From contig OY740769.1 of the NCBI GenBank assembly GCA_963513935.1, forward strand, positions 108,045,762-108,109,761: a stretch of DNA of 64,000 nucleotides, given 5' to 3'. The position numbers were made by a program, and so were the translations under genes. Origin of the DNA: Aphrophora alni (lineage: Eukaryota; Arthropoda; Insecta; Hemiptera; Aphrophoridae). This document shows positions 1-13,500 of the stretch, in pieces. The notes under the pieces are model-generated. The model was not told where the DNA came from and searched no databases. It saw only the letters and a program-made list of their open reading frames with translations. Within the stretch, counting starts at the first letter, position 1. Each line of letters begins with the position of its first letter.

Positions 1-854
1 CAGTAATAAAGAATAGTTTGCATTGCTTACTCATAGATTCGCACAACGCTTTAGGATATTCATACTGTATTTCCTTTCAAACAGAATGGATGTGATTGAA
101 TAAACTGTACATAATAATATAATAACATAACTCAGAGATAACACGATGCTTCATAGTGTCATAGGATCTATTAAAAACTTTTACTTTACTATTATGTACT
201 ACTTGCCTCATTTTCAATCGTACAAACAACAGAGGTCTTTTTTACAATTTTAAGATAGTCATTATTCAATCTGAAGGAACCAACATCTTTGTCATTTTTT
301 ACAATCTTAATATTAAACATAGTATGTAGCAGTGAAGGGTTCATAATTTTTTTTTAAATATATAGATACGTTATTTAACTACAAATAAATTAACTTGTTT
401 AATTATTGATGATCAGCTGATTAGATTAATTACTAAAATACAGATAACACAACAAATACGCTAACAATCAAGGAAACTTACTGCCAAATATTTCAACATT
501 GTAATTTCTTGTTTTATTCTCAACGGCATAAAAGATATTTCAAGTATTATCAATAGTACATTATAAAATAGTCGTGTGTCTTGTTACAATAAGTCACTTC
601 CAAAATAAATATTTCTAGAAAGAAAATCACAAGTTCTAAAAATTAACTTAAAACAGCGGCATTAACCAAAGAATAGACAATTAACTAAATAATTTAGCAT
701 TCTGCAATGGTGGAAATAATTTACGAAACTTCTTTGAAGTTAATTTGAAATGTCCATGTAATGAATTAAGAGCAAGTTTAATTTAGTATTATTGTGAACA
801 TCACAAGTAAAATATTTGTCTTTTTATAATTACACTACTTCTAATCAATAGTTC
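1..854. other. AT-rich noncoding stretch
   Basis: No open frame of useful length, no splice-bounded coding block and no repeat architecture was recognised here. The sequence is ordinary AT-rich intergenic or intronic DNA. Confidence 0.6.
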
Positions 855-1004
855 CAATTTCCCCAACAAGCAAAGACACCAACAAAACGACGTTTCAACA
901 ACTACGTCATCATCTTCAGTTGTTACACGTGCTCAAATCTTGAGACTCTTGACAACAACATCGTAAAACATAGTCATGTTGGTGTTTCCTTGTTGTGGAA
1001 GTTG
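855..1004 (-). repeat. 150-bp foldback element with hammerhead-like core
   Basis: A left arm at 855-884 and a right arm at 977-1004 are inverted copies of about 28-30 bp with a few mismatches; the right arm contains TGTTGGTGTTTCC. Between them, on the minus strand at 891-919, lies CTGAAGA, a 16-nt spacer, then GAAACG. The spacer can fold (GATGAC against GTTGTT with G-U pairs). CUGANGA-stem-GAAA is the conserved core of hammerhead ribozymes, which are known from Penelope-like retroelements. The same core with identical 16-nt spacing recurs in a second foldback at 29581-29770. I see the inverted repeat and core directly. Ribozyme activity and a Penelope-like origin are inference, and stems I and III were not demonstrated. 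Confidence 0.55.
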
Positions 1005-4000
1005 TATGTTACTGTTTATTGCGAATTTCCCACAAGTGTTGGTAAAAAATAAAATGAATATTTTTGAATTAGTTAAACTGCTTTTGTTTCCTTCTTTCAA
1101 GATTAGAATAATTTAAAATTATTCTGTAAAGACAATATCTATCGTAAAATTATTATAAATTAATTTAATTTTAGACCTTACTGTTATGAGCTAGAAGATG
1201 GTAAATCTTAGCAGTATTGTTGGTTTTTACACCATCGTCAAGTAAATAATAACTATACCCTGTTTTATATAAATTATAGCTTTCAAGTTACCAGGAAAAC
1301 ATTAGCAGTTGCTAAATAATCATATTTATTCGGATAGACTACTTACCAGGAGTATTTTCAGTTAGAACCCATCAAACTTTGATTTTAGTTATTAATTAAC
1401 AGTTAAATAGAATTGATTTAAAGTAGCGCAGACGTGAAACAAACAACTTTTGATTATTACGTCATCTTTTACTGTAAACAAATCTAACAATAATTTTCCT
1501 GAATATAGAATAGAATTCAAAGATAAATCAAAGTAAAAAATGATTGCTGAAACTAAAATATTACAATTTAAGAGAAACATTTGTAATATTTAAAACATTA
1601 CATTGAAACATTTAATTCTAATAAGTAAATAACAATAAAAAAAATAATAATAAGATAAAACACACCAGGTTTTAATTTTTTCTTTTTTTTTGGAGTCAAC
1701 AAAGTCAAACAATATCTGGAAACATTTGTATCATAACTTATATAGGATAGCCTAAAACTAGGAGGAAGAAAAAGAGGAAATGAATTTCGTAAGTTACAAA
1801 AAACGAAGTAGAAATATTTTATGCATAGATTTTTATTTGTGTTTCATTATCTAGAAATCAGTTCAATTAATAAAATGTAATAAAGTTTACTCAAAATATA
1901 AATATTATCACCATTTAAATAAAAAAAATTGCTCTTTTAAAAGACAGAGAATAATTTAAATAGAGATCTAAAGCTTATTTGCGACTAAATTAAAAGTTAT
2001 TCAGAACCGCGTAAAAACTCTAGAGCCAATATATTAGATAGCGATGACTCTTCAGTAGATTGACACTTCCTTCTCATCTCCTCAACCCCACACAAAACAG
2101 ACGAGCCAGTGTATAACAATAATTATTACGTATAACCATATTACATAGATTTTTTCCGAGAAAAGAGAGGAATCCTTACTACAGCGTGAGTTTTGAAAAA
2201 AAGAGAAAACAACTGTTTTTCTAATCCTGCTAAATAAGGTGAAGCAGTTTAACATAACATTTTCTAGTTAAGAAAAAATAAAAACATCCGTGTATTTTAG
2301 AAAATAAGTTACACAAAACTATAAAAAGTAACATATTGACCATAAATTGTAATCCTATCAAGTTTAAAATACAAAACGAAGTAATAAAATCAGAAATACT
2401 GCAAATAGGAAAGCTATAAATATTGCCTTGCTTATTCAGCCTTTGAAATTGTACAATATTGTGAACTGTACGCTACAAACTAAATAACATAAAATAAAAT
2501 ATGTTATTTTTATAGAATTACGCAATTGTGAATAAGTATATTGACTTTATTTTTACTTATAAGTAAAGTAATTTGCTAAACTTTATTATTGTTACCTATG
2601 TAAGTAAACTAAATGATTTTATTACGTTAACACTGGTAATTAATAGTAAAAATAACTACTAATAAATATATTTTGATAAAATAGATCATTTAACATTCAA
2701 AAACAATTTTATTATTAGAAAACATTTAAAGTTGTTATTTCAATGATACTTAAACTGAAATTTACAGCGTTTTATTGCTACTTATTTAATAAACCAGTAA
2801 TACAAATATGTATGAGTATTTTAAATATGAAATAAATACATCGCGTGGTTTATATGCTTCACGCTGAAAAAGTATATTCTAATATATTTAAAAGTAATTT
2901 AATGCTCAATTTCCCCCAAAAATAACGTATTTTGATTGTAGTGCAACCGTTAAAAGTAAATTCCTAATTTCAGTTGACCTTTTATTTTCTAAATTACTTT
3001 AAAAAAATATATAATACTGCAGATTAAAAACTGTACAAACCTATTTTAGGTTGTCTTGGAAACAATTTGTTGCATAATGAATTTTTAAGTATCTAAATTA
3101 TAAATTTATAAAATCAATTTAAATAGTAGTCTTGAAAAAAAAATAACGAAGTTTTATAATATGTATAATAGTTTTTTTTTTCATTCCTTTCGAAAAGCCC
3201 CTATGTACAGGAACACACTGACGCACTTCAAATCTGTGGCATACTTTGTGTGTAATGTAACACCACGAAGACATTACGTTTCTTTTAAAGTGCCAAAGTT
3301 AGAACTTTATTCCTGACGTTATCACTTTAAAATAACTTAACATAGCGGTAGGTTTGCATTTATGTTACTTAAGCAGAGGGTTATAATTTGGAATTTGCGT
3401 CGCATGAACTATGCAAAATATTTTTAATGTTAAATTAAAACACTTATTTCATAAAAACCACTTTTATTTCATTTATGTAAACTTTTAATAAATGAATTAA
3501 AATATAGATTCTATATTTAACGTACGAAGGAGGGTTTAATTAAAAATATTATAAATAAATACCAAGGATTATACTAATATGTAAATTAAAACTTATATAT
3601 TTAAAGAAAAGATCTTACTGGACACTACTAGTACGTTATTTTGTTAATACAAATTTCCCGTTAACAAATTTCATGATATATACATAGATAATTAACCATC
3701 TGAATATCTGTACTTTATTATCCTATAATAATTAAAAACAAATGAACCATATGTAAATTGTATTCAAAGTAAAATTAGTAACATTATCATTATAATTATG
3801 ATGATAAACTATACGTCACATATAAGTATTTTCTAACCAATGCATAAAAGTAGCAATCCAATCTTTTAAAGTATGTTTTTACAGTAAATATGAAAATAAA
3901 GTTTCATTGTATATAAATAAAAGTTTAGTAATATATAGTATAAAGTGGTAATAAATTTGTTCATTGTTAAATTTCTTTTCCTTCATACCTCACATTTTTA

Positions 4001-4419
4001 AAATTCTAATTTTAATTTTTAGTAACGGAAACATATTTAAATTTATATGTATTTCAGTTAATTATTTTAAAACTTTGTCAAGTTTTATTTATCAACAGAG
4101 TAATTCTCGTTAAAGGAAATAAACCACTTTAATATATTATTTTAACTAAATAGTTACTGTCCATTTTTAATACTAATAAAATTATAACGCAAGACTGAAT
4201 TTATGTACGTACTTCGTTTTTTAAAATAAACACTAAATCCGTTCTGTTTGGATGCGTAGCACTAAAGGTACATGACCATTATCTGGGACTCAAAACATTT
4301 CATATCTGTAATTCAGAGATTGTTTCAGCTAGGAAGTTGAAAGTTGTTCGTTAACCTGTATCTCACTTATATATATATAATTTTTGTTAAACGTACTTTT
4401 TAAAACTCGTGTTATTATC
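1005..4419. other. AT-rich noncoding stretch
   Basis: Only chance short frames are present, such as the 62-codon minus-strand frame at 1392-1580, which has no recognisable family features. A slightly GC-richer patch lies near 3190-3300 but shows no coding signal. No gene or repeat can be supported. Confidence 0.6.
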
Positions 4420-4612
4420 TAAATACATCGAAATTTATCTAAAAATATCGATAGTAAAACGAATTATAATGAATTCATCAAAATATAATGAATAAGTGGA
4501 AAACTATTAAAATTTATCGCAATGTATTGAAATATATCGAAGTGTAACAAATAAATCGTAATATAACAAAAATATCGAAATATAACAAATATATTGAATT
4601 TACCGAATTCTT
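4420..4612. repeat. Degenerate short-unit tandem repeat
   Basis: The words ATATCGAAAT, ATATAACAAA and close variants recur about every 18-22 bp through this block (for example near 4445, 4530, 4555, 4575 and 4590). This looks like a decayed AT-rich minisatellite rather than coding DNA. Unit boundaries are too eroded to give a firm copy number. Confidence 0.45.
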
Positions 4613-5264
4613 GTTATACTTGTATTTAACTAAATCTTCATAAATTTAACTAAACTAGGTTCTAATTTAAATATTTAAATGCATTACGGTTGGGGTTCAT
4701 ATATTAATGTATACTTATTACAAAAGATCGTCATGGAAGCTCAGTACACAATTTTCTATTATTTTACAAATAAAAGTTATGTTTTACTCATTTCTGCGTG
4801 AGAAGCTTCTACAACATAAACCCTGTGAGAGACAGTACGGTTAACATAATCTTATCAAAATTATATTGTTTATTCCAACAAAATTTATTAGAAACTATAA
4901 TGCTAATTTCACGACAGTAGCATATATTTTAAATTCTACATATTTAAAAATGTTGAAGAAGATCAGTGTGTTAAAATATTTATCTCAACAAAAATAGTGG
5001 AAAAGTGTCAAACTTTAGTGTTTGGTATAATTACATTATAACTATTAACATTATATTATACATCATTTATTCAACATTGTATACTATATAATTTATAAAT
5101 AGCAATATTCTTAACTTTTGTAACAACCTGTTTAGGTTGACATTCCCGCGATGACGTAACCCTAATAGCAATAAATGATTGGATGGTGACTTTCCCTTCC
5201 TACGAGTTAACCATGCTTCCTTCTTCACTTCCTCTCAAACAAGATACCAGCCAACAACCTAATG
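4613..5264. other. AT-rich noncoding stretch flanking satellite
   Basis: No gene is visible. The last 120 bases before the satellite (about 5140-5260) are GC-richer and contain a pyrimidine-rich CTTCCTTCTTCACTTCC segment, but no open frame or known motif. Confidence 0.55.
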
Positions 5265-6947
5265 AGTTAAGATTACGTAAAAATTAACCATTTTTTTTCT
5301 TATTTTTTAAATTCAGTACCCATGGATGTTGAACAACCTACCGGCTTACTATCAACTAAAAATGATTAATTGTTTTATTATTTATTAAACCCAGTTTCCA
5401 TTGATATTGAACAGCCTACCGGGTTACTATCAACTAAAAATGATTAATTGTTTTATTATTTATTAAACCCAGTTTCCATTGATATTGAACAGCCTACCGG
5501 GTTACTATCAACTAAAAGTGATTGATTGTTTTATTATTTATTAAACCCAGTTTCCATGGATATTGAACAGCCTACCGGGTTACAATCAACTAAAAATGAT
5601 TAATTGTTTTAATATTTATTAAACCCAGTTTCCATGGATATTGAACAACCTACCGGGTTACAATCAACTAAAAATGATTAATTGTTTTAATATTTATTAA
5701 ACCCAGTTTCCTTTGATATCTAATGGTTGATTTAATGGTTGATTTACGATCAACTAAAAGTGATTGATTGTTTTATTATTTATTAAACCCAGTTCCCATG
5801 GATATTGAACAACCTACTTAGTTACGATCAACTAAAAATGATTAATTGTTTTATTGTTTATTAAACCCAGTTTCCTTTGATATCTAATGGTTGATTTAAT
5901 GGTTGATTTACAATCAACTAAAAATGATTAATTGTTTTATTATTTATTAAACCCAGTTTCCATGGATATTGAACAACCTACTTAGTTACGATCAACTAAA
6001 AATGATTAATTGTTTTATTATTTATTAAACCCAGTTTCCATGGATATTGAACAACCTACCGGGTTATTATCAACTAAAAATGATTAATTGTTTTATTATT
6101 TATTAAACCCAGTTTCCATGGATATTGAACAACCTACTTAGTTACGATCAACTAAAAATGATTAATTGTTTTATTATTTATTAAACCCAGTTTCCATGGA
6201 TATTGAACAACCTACCGGGTTATTATCAACTAAAAATGATTAATTGTTTTATTATTTATTAAACCCAGTTTCCATGGATATTGAACAACCTACTTAGTTA
6301 CGATCAACTAAAAATGATTATTTGTTTTATTATTTATTAAACCCAGTTTCCATGGATATTGAACAACCTACTTAGTTACGATCAACTAAAAATGATTAAT
6401 TGTTTTATTATTTATTAAACCCAGTTTCCATGGATATTGAACAACCTACTTAGTTACGATCAACTAAAAATGATTAATTGTTTTATTATTTATTAAACCC
6501 AGTTTCCATGGATATTGAACAACCTACTTAGTTACGATCAACTAAAAATGATTAATTTTTTTATTATTTATTAAACCCAGTTTCCATGGATATTGAACAA
6601 CCTACTTAGTTACGATCAACTAAAAATGATTAATTGTTTTATTATTTATTAAACCCAGTTTCCATGGATATTGAACAACCTACTTAGTTACGATCAACTA
6701 AAAATGATTAATTGTTTTATTATTTATTAAACCCAGTTTCCATGGACATTGAACAACCTACTTAGTTACGATCAACTAAAAATGATTAATTGTTTTATTA
6801 TTTATTAAACCCAGTTTCCATGGATATTGAACAACCTACTTAGTTACGATCAACTAAAAATGATTAATTGTTTTATTATTTATTAAACCCAGTTTCCATG
6901 GATATTGAACAATCTACCGCGTTACGCTCATCTAAAAGTTATTAAAC
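5265..6947. repeat. 78-bp tandem satellite array, 21 units
   Basis: A unit containing TTTATTAAACCCAG, CCATGGATATTGAACAACC and GATCAACTAAAAATG repeats head to tail. Using the GAACAACC anchor, units fall at 5331, 5409, 5487, 5565, 5643, 5807, 5971, then every 78 bp from 6049 to 6907; two longer variant units lie between 5643/5807 and 5807/5971. Subtypes differ after the anchor: CTACCGGGTTA or CTACTTAGTTACG. Variant units carry a doubled TGGTTGATTTAA segment and are 86 bp. Units 5971-6283 alternate the two subtypes (156-bp dimer), while the units from 6283 to 6829 are nearly homogeneous CTTAG type. Both edge units are diverged, as expected for unequal exchange acting in the array interior. No open frame runs through it. 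Confidence 0.97.
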
Positions 6948-9900
6948 TTAGGTCCCTTGAATGTTAACATAAGAATTTACCATAACGTTATACAAACATT
7001 GTTCTTTCCCATCGCATTTCAGGTTGGGTTCTCATTTGTTGCTTAAGAATGATTTTGTTGATAATTGTGGGGGGGGAATGAATAACCATATCTCGAATGT
7101 CTATTACTAAAAGTGATGGTATTTCTCATCCCCTCCGTGGTCGAAAAATATTTACACTTTTTACTGCAACTACAGTCCTAATTTCCTATATCGTCTACCT
7201 AATTAGGCCTAAGAATTTGACAGCAGTCATAGCTGACAGTACGTCCTATTATTGTATAGAGATGTTTATAAATAACAGGATATATTCTTAGTTGTAAGTA
7301 GTACTCTGCATAACTACAAATATTACCATTTCATATGTTTTATAACCAAAATAACATAACCCAATAATTCTAGGTTGAAAATTTCTCTTGAGTTTCTAGG
7401 TTAGGTTTCTTAATTTGGAATTGCTTTTTCGTATGATTTAAAACTTAAAAAAACATATTCTAACTTTTTGTATATGCTAAATATTCGTAGTTTATCCATA
7501 TTAAAAATCTGCTATTTCATATTTTAAAAATATATATTCTATCCTTTACTAACACCAAATATTCGTTGTGTACGATACTACAATTCAAAATTATGTTTTA
7601 AAACAAGCAAAATCAATCCTTTTAGACACCAAAAATTTGTTATCTGATGCAAAATATTCATTATTCAATGTATATCCGTAATATATTTTAAAATTATATT
7701 TTCAAATGTTTAAAAATCAGTACAAATTAAACAATGTTGAACGATGAGACATTAAACCAAGAGAACATATTTAAGAACGATATTACATTGGTGGTTGACA
7801 AAGATTGATACGCTTGGTTTAGCTGTTTGTACGGTATAATGGTAAAACAATTTTCAATCGTTCCAGGTGAAGAAGAACAACGTCCATTGAAAATGTGTTA
7901 GATAATGAAAATATTAGTCAAAATAAAAAGTGATCATAACCTAACAGTGTTAAAACTCCAATTTCATACAGAGTAGACATTTTTTTTTAAAAAAAACATT
8001 GCACTCAATTTCAAAAATACACACTTTTATAGAAAACCAAACATTAACTAATAAAAATTATCAAGTATTATTCTTTCAAAAATTCATTTGGTAATTAATG
8101 TCTGAATAAAAACAAAGACTATAAAAAACAATTCTTCACTTCCTGTAAACACGATAACTAACGACACCGATAACTTGATTGACGCTTAATTTGGACCAAA
8201 CATAACTTTAAAATTCAGTCTTTTTATGTGTGTTTTTAAACGCAATCACTGGGTTCCATAAACTAAAACCTCATATGAATAAATCAACATGCTCCGTACT
8301 CGTAAATAAGTTCTTTCACAATAGACAGTTCACTGTAACATTTCGCCTCATAACGCCAGGGAAAGAGCTGCTAGCAGATATTGTAGCAAAATATTAATTT
8401 TTTCTTGATTTTTAATTATTAATACGATAAATAATTTATTGATTATTTCCATGTTGATTGCAATTTTTGATAGAACAAACCATACTTCTAGTCTTAATAT
8501 CAAGTATAAAATGGAACATATTAAATCACATATCAAGTGTGGAGCACAAATGATATAAAATAAGACCTAAAAATTCTAATAATTGGGGTAAGAAGATTAA
8601 GTTTTAATTGAACACACGTTAGACACTACCCATACTCAGTGAGTTTATGTACGGATTTGCAGTAAGTCGTGATATGTACTATATAACACATTCAAAAAAC
8701 GTTTTTCATGTGGACTAACATGGACTTTTGATTTTTTTTAGTAACTACTTAATAATTAAAATTAATAACTATTAGCTACATTTAAAATTTTTTTTTAATA
8801 AATAAAATCTGATGTTTTGGTCTTCATATGATAAATGCATTGTATTATAGAATGATGTTTTTAATCTTATGTCGACTAAACCTAGCACTGATAAGTTCCT
8901 ACATACAAAAGTTGACGAAAATTAGTCTATGTTTTTGCCCTTTAAGTAAGTGCACAAACTAACAAACAAAAAGGAATATTTTTTATCACGATTACGCGAA
9001 ATGTTTTTGTTTTTATAAGTGTATGAAAATTGAAATAAAACAATATTTTCTTATTATTGTAATGTTATTTTATCTGTTTGATACAATTGTGAGAGTGTAT
9101 AATGAGAAGGATTATGCAATGTGTGTATATCATTAATATTTAATTGCAGGACGTAACATTACTGAAACTGTTAAGAAACAAAAGTGTTGAAGAATGTTTG
9201 CATATTCTCAGAGTAAATGTTTGCTTTCACGATTCGTAATTGCTTGACATTAAACCAAATAATCTGATTCTATATTGTTTGTTTTGTACACACTTGTCAG
9301 GATTTCTATCCTTTTAATTTACTCAAATGGAATCTAAAAAAAAAGTATTTAATTAAGAACAATTTTAACATATTCACGAAGTATTGGAATAACTTTCTTT
9401 TGAGACATTTTAAAATCAAATGTGCTAAAATCATATTCGTTTTGAGGAATAATATATATGTAAGGTCTGACTATAAATTTAAATAGCTGTTCAGAAAAAT
9501 ACATTGTAATTACAGTAATATTTTACACTAATTATATTAAACTTTTATATTAAACATTTAAATTACATTAAACTTCATTCTGCGATTTCTAGGTTAAAAG
9601 ATTAAACTGTTTTTTTCACATGGTAGTTGATATATTCCGACAAATAGAACTATGTCTCGTCTGTGAAGAATGTAATGTATAAAACGTTTTTCCTTCAAGG
9701 TCATCAACGTGTAAAAACAATTAGCAGAATCTTATCTGCTTAACACTGGTATCAGGTGTTAATTCATGAACAGCTGTAATTTCTTTAATAATTTAGACCT
9801 AGGATACCAACCAACTAGAATAATTTCGTGCTTTAAATCATGCTGGTCCAACACATGTTCCGTTGACTGTATTAACAGCCAATCACACACCGAATAGGTT

Positions 9901-10049
9901 TTCTCGAATTTCTGAATCAACTAATCGCACTGCAATATTGGTCTTTAAAAGCCATGTCTGGAATCGTTGCTGAATATTTTGTATATATTCTCCACCACAC
10001 TGATAAGACTTATTTCATAAAACTGCCTGGGTTCTTTATTTTCAAAATA
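6948..10049. other. AT-rich noncoding stretch
   Basis: Short frames at 7097-7291 and 8348-8536 show no domain, no coding composition and no splice context. A short G-run occurs at about 7070-7077, and GGTTAGGTTT-like words near 7400 resemble common insect genomic words. Nothing further can be supported. Confidence 0.55.
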
Positions 10050-10590
10050 ATCAGTGGTTCAGTTCTAAGAATTAAACTTTATTAACAATTATTATCAATT
10101 ATAATATTTTTACCTAAAATACAATACGTTCACTTCTACACTTTAATACAATATTCATATAATCTTTTTACTCAAAATACAATATGTTCTCTTTCTCTAT
10201 TTTAATACAATATTTGTATATATAAATTCCATATCAAGAATCTAGAATAACTCTAGCATAACTTTCAGACTTTATTTTATTTTAATGTCTCTAATGAGTG
10301 TTTCCCCAGTCAATTACAAGTTGGCCTCTATGTTACGTTTGCTCACCCTTTTCCTTCAAAGATTCCTTCTGTACCTTGGAGACTCTTCCAAATACCCCTG
10401 GCTATCAGCAAAATCCAGCAGTCCTTCTTTGATCAACTATGCTTCCTCTCTCCAGTTTTTGCTCAATGACATCTCTACTTGCTTGCAAGGCACAACTTTT
10501 TCAAGTCTGTCACAATACTTGTTATTATTCTGGCTTCTTAATAAGAACTTAGACTATTTTTCTATATCTATATACCTCACTCCCTAACAA
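10050..10590 (-). mobile_element. Dispersed repeat family, copy A (possible solo LTR)
   Basis: This pyrimidine-rich, GC-richer block shares an ordered series of words with copies at 14801-15322 and 24030-24520: AATCAGnGGTTCAG near the left edge (shared with copy B), TTTGCTCACC, CTTGGCTATC-like, ACTTGCAAG-like, TTCTGGCTTCTTAA followed by TTAGACTAT, and CCTAACA at the right edge. On the minus strand the copies therefore begin TGTTAGG, a plausible LTR start, and are about 0.5 kb long. A 100-codon frame at 10285-10587 is not conserved between copies and is probably chance. The family relationship is clear. The solo-LTR interpretation is inference, since no internal retrotransposon region was identified nearby. 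Confidence 0.6.
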
Positions 10591-13500
10591 CACCAAACCG
10601 TCCGTTCCACTACTAAATTACGTTCACAACATATGAATATTATCGCATCAAACGTCTTTATTGCCTCACTCAGTGTTAGGTTCTGAAACTAATAGTAAAC
10701 AGAATTTGCATGAAACTATTATTTTAAATATTTGTGCGTTTTCTGTACGGTAATCATCTAGACTTCTTAATCACGTCATATATAATTAAAAACAAGTTTT
10801 TAGAAACAATTTAATGTATTTAACATATTCAGGTTCTACTAATATGTCAATGATTTTTATATACGTTTACATGTTTTTAATACAAAATTTACAAATAAAA
10901 TTAAGAAATATTCATTTTCGTTTAGATAGTTCTGACATTTAGCTGACATTCAGTATCTTCACAAATAACTTTTGCTCTTTAATGTATTTATATTATTCTG
11001 TTATAATCTTACTGTAGTTAGATAAACTTGACGGCGAGTCTTGTTTTATGTGTTGCAGTGATTTACGTTTCCTACAATATCAGGAAACATAAATGTCAAA
11101 ATGTACAACATAGTCTTTTAGCTTCCGTCAAAGTACTGTTACATAAATGTAATTTCCGTTTTAATGTTTACAAGTTTTGTATTAATTCAAATAGAATTAT
11201 TGTTTTCAATCAAGAAAATCACTTTTATAATATGGTATAGTAAATAAAGGAAAACCAAAAATGAAGTCAGTATTATAAGCGTACCAAAACTGTAAGGTTT
11301 TAGTTCTTTACAATTTCCATGTACTTTTCTCGTAATATATATATACTATAAAACTAAATACATATACGTAAACATATTAAAAATATTTATTCCTGTATAC
11401 ATTATGCACAATCCCGTAGTGGTGGTGCTTTGATATGATGCTATAACTAATAATAAAATATGACATGAGATTTAATCAACTACATTAAAGAAAAATAATT
11501 TAAAAAAATAACTATAATTTGTTAGGATTAAAGCTTTTTCAAATAAGTGTAAAGATTCGTTAATTTTTTTTTCAAACCTCCGAAAGCATTATCTTTTTTG
11601 AGCTAGTTTTAACTTTTAAAATATCGATTTACACATTATGTGATGTGACAAGCTACAGTAAGTTTACTACTAAGCTAATGTATTTAAATTTTGTTTTTAT
11701 TTTACATTACTAGCAAATGTAGAATAGAAATTATATTATTATCTACAATTATTTATTTTGTTTTATAAAACTTTCATTGTGAATTTTACTTTCCCTCATT
11801 AAACATATTATCTAAAAAGTTTCGTGATTAGTAAAAACTAGTCAGAATTTCTGCATCGGAATTTATGTTGATATGATGGCAAATGCTGTATATGGCTTAA
11901 ACTATTGTTGGGGGAATGTGAGAAAATTAATGTTTCACCAGTTTGATCACGGGTTGTTTCTTCTATCCACCACCAGGATGATCATTCCTTTTCAGACTGA
12001 ACGTCATCCATTTATAAGGTCCGAACTGAATTAAATTTATGAAAATGTTATTACTAAATAAATACCTATCAAGGATCAATCATGCTGAGGCAAACATTTT
12101 TTTAATTAATCATGCTGAGAATTCACTATGAGAAGTTGGATTAATTTTCGAGTAACTCTCAGATACCTCCTTACTTGTATGACACACCTTGTTATTTGCA
12201 TAAAATTATACTTACGACATTTATTTCATTGTATAGTAATCTCAACAAGTAACATATTAAACGTTTAGTCAATAAAACAAATTAAACAACAATAACCCAA
12301 GTATCTATTTACTCAGTTGTAATTTAATCTGTAGCTATGTCAATCTCGTTAAAAATTGGATAATTTAATTTATAAAGTCCCAGTGAAAACAGTCAATAAC
12401 CTCAAGGAAATTTAAAGCAGTGAAGATTCAGAATGTATTGTACATTCTGGAATATAAATACGTTAGTAGCTTTTTTTATGGTCCAATTTTTAATGTCTTC
12501 ATTCTGCTGATGACTCAGCACTTTTATCTCTACAAAAACTTCACATTAAAGAGTGATATTTCTCTACATTTTATAGTTCTAGTTTAAAGATGCATCAACC
12601 TCCGAACCAGGTAAAGAAAAATTACTGTTTAAATTTTATTGAGTTAACTATGTTAAAGTATGTATTCTATTTATAAATCTAAAATTTTGAAATCTGTTTT
12701 CAATTATAACTAAATTTTAATTTGTCTGTAAATTGTATGAGTTTAAATTCAAACAGTCTTTTGAAACGAAAAGCATCTCTTTTCGTTTCTAGTTTTTATA
12801 AAGTAAAGTCACTCAGTAACTTTTGGCACATATAACGTTTATTTTTCAAGGAAATAGCATTTTTAAGGCTTGGTTACAGAGAAATATATTGCTTATGAAC
12901 CTACAACAGAAGTGTTTAGACTTGTAAAAAAGTTTCTGTTCTTTAACTAATTCTAATGTATATGTTCTACAGCTTTTGGCTGGTTCAAGCAGGAATTAGA
13001 CTTACAGCTTGATTTCATGCAAGATATATATGTTAAGTTCATGCTGTAACTTCTAGTCCAGACAAAACCGAAGGACATTTCACCTAATAAAAAAATGCAA
13101 AAGTGAAAACAAAAGCAAGAACTTAATCTGTGTATTTCAGTTAATTGAGAACTTGAAGTGAATTTTGTTTGAATGATGCTTTAATTAATTTTTCTGTAGA
13201 ACAAAACATAATTATATTCTTTTCATTAAAATGCAAAACTAATAATAAATTCATTTTGGATGGGATAAGCATGAATTTTTGGACCTCACGACCCCAAAGG
13301 GGTTAATTTTTCTAATTTTATTTGACGTCAATACTAATTAAAATTTCCTTTTTTTTACTAATATATTTAAAATTCTTTATTATAGTTGGCCAACTTAAAC
13401 ATATATAAATTTAAATTAATTTATTTTTTAATTTTCTAATAATGTAAATTTAGAGTCTTGTCTAACATAAGATACATTAACGAATTGTTATCATTATCTA

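Noticed and set aside
5265..6947. CRISPR-like regular repeat pattern
   Set aside because: The units abut without unique spacers, and the whole 78-bp period is conserved, so it is a satellite array in eukaryotic DNA.
10285..10587. 100-codon open frame, leucine- and serine-rich
   Set aside because: It lies inside a dispersed repeat copy, and the other two copies do not keep the frame open.
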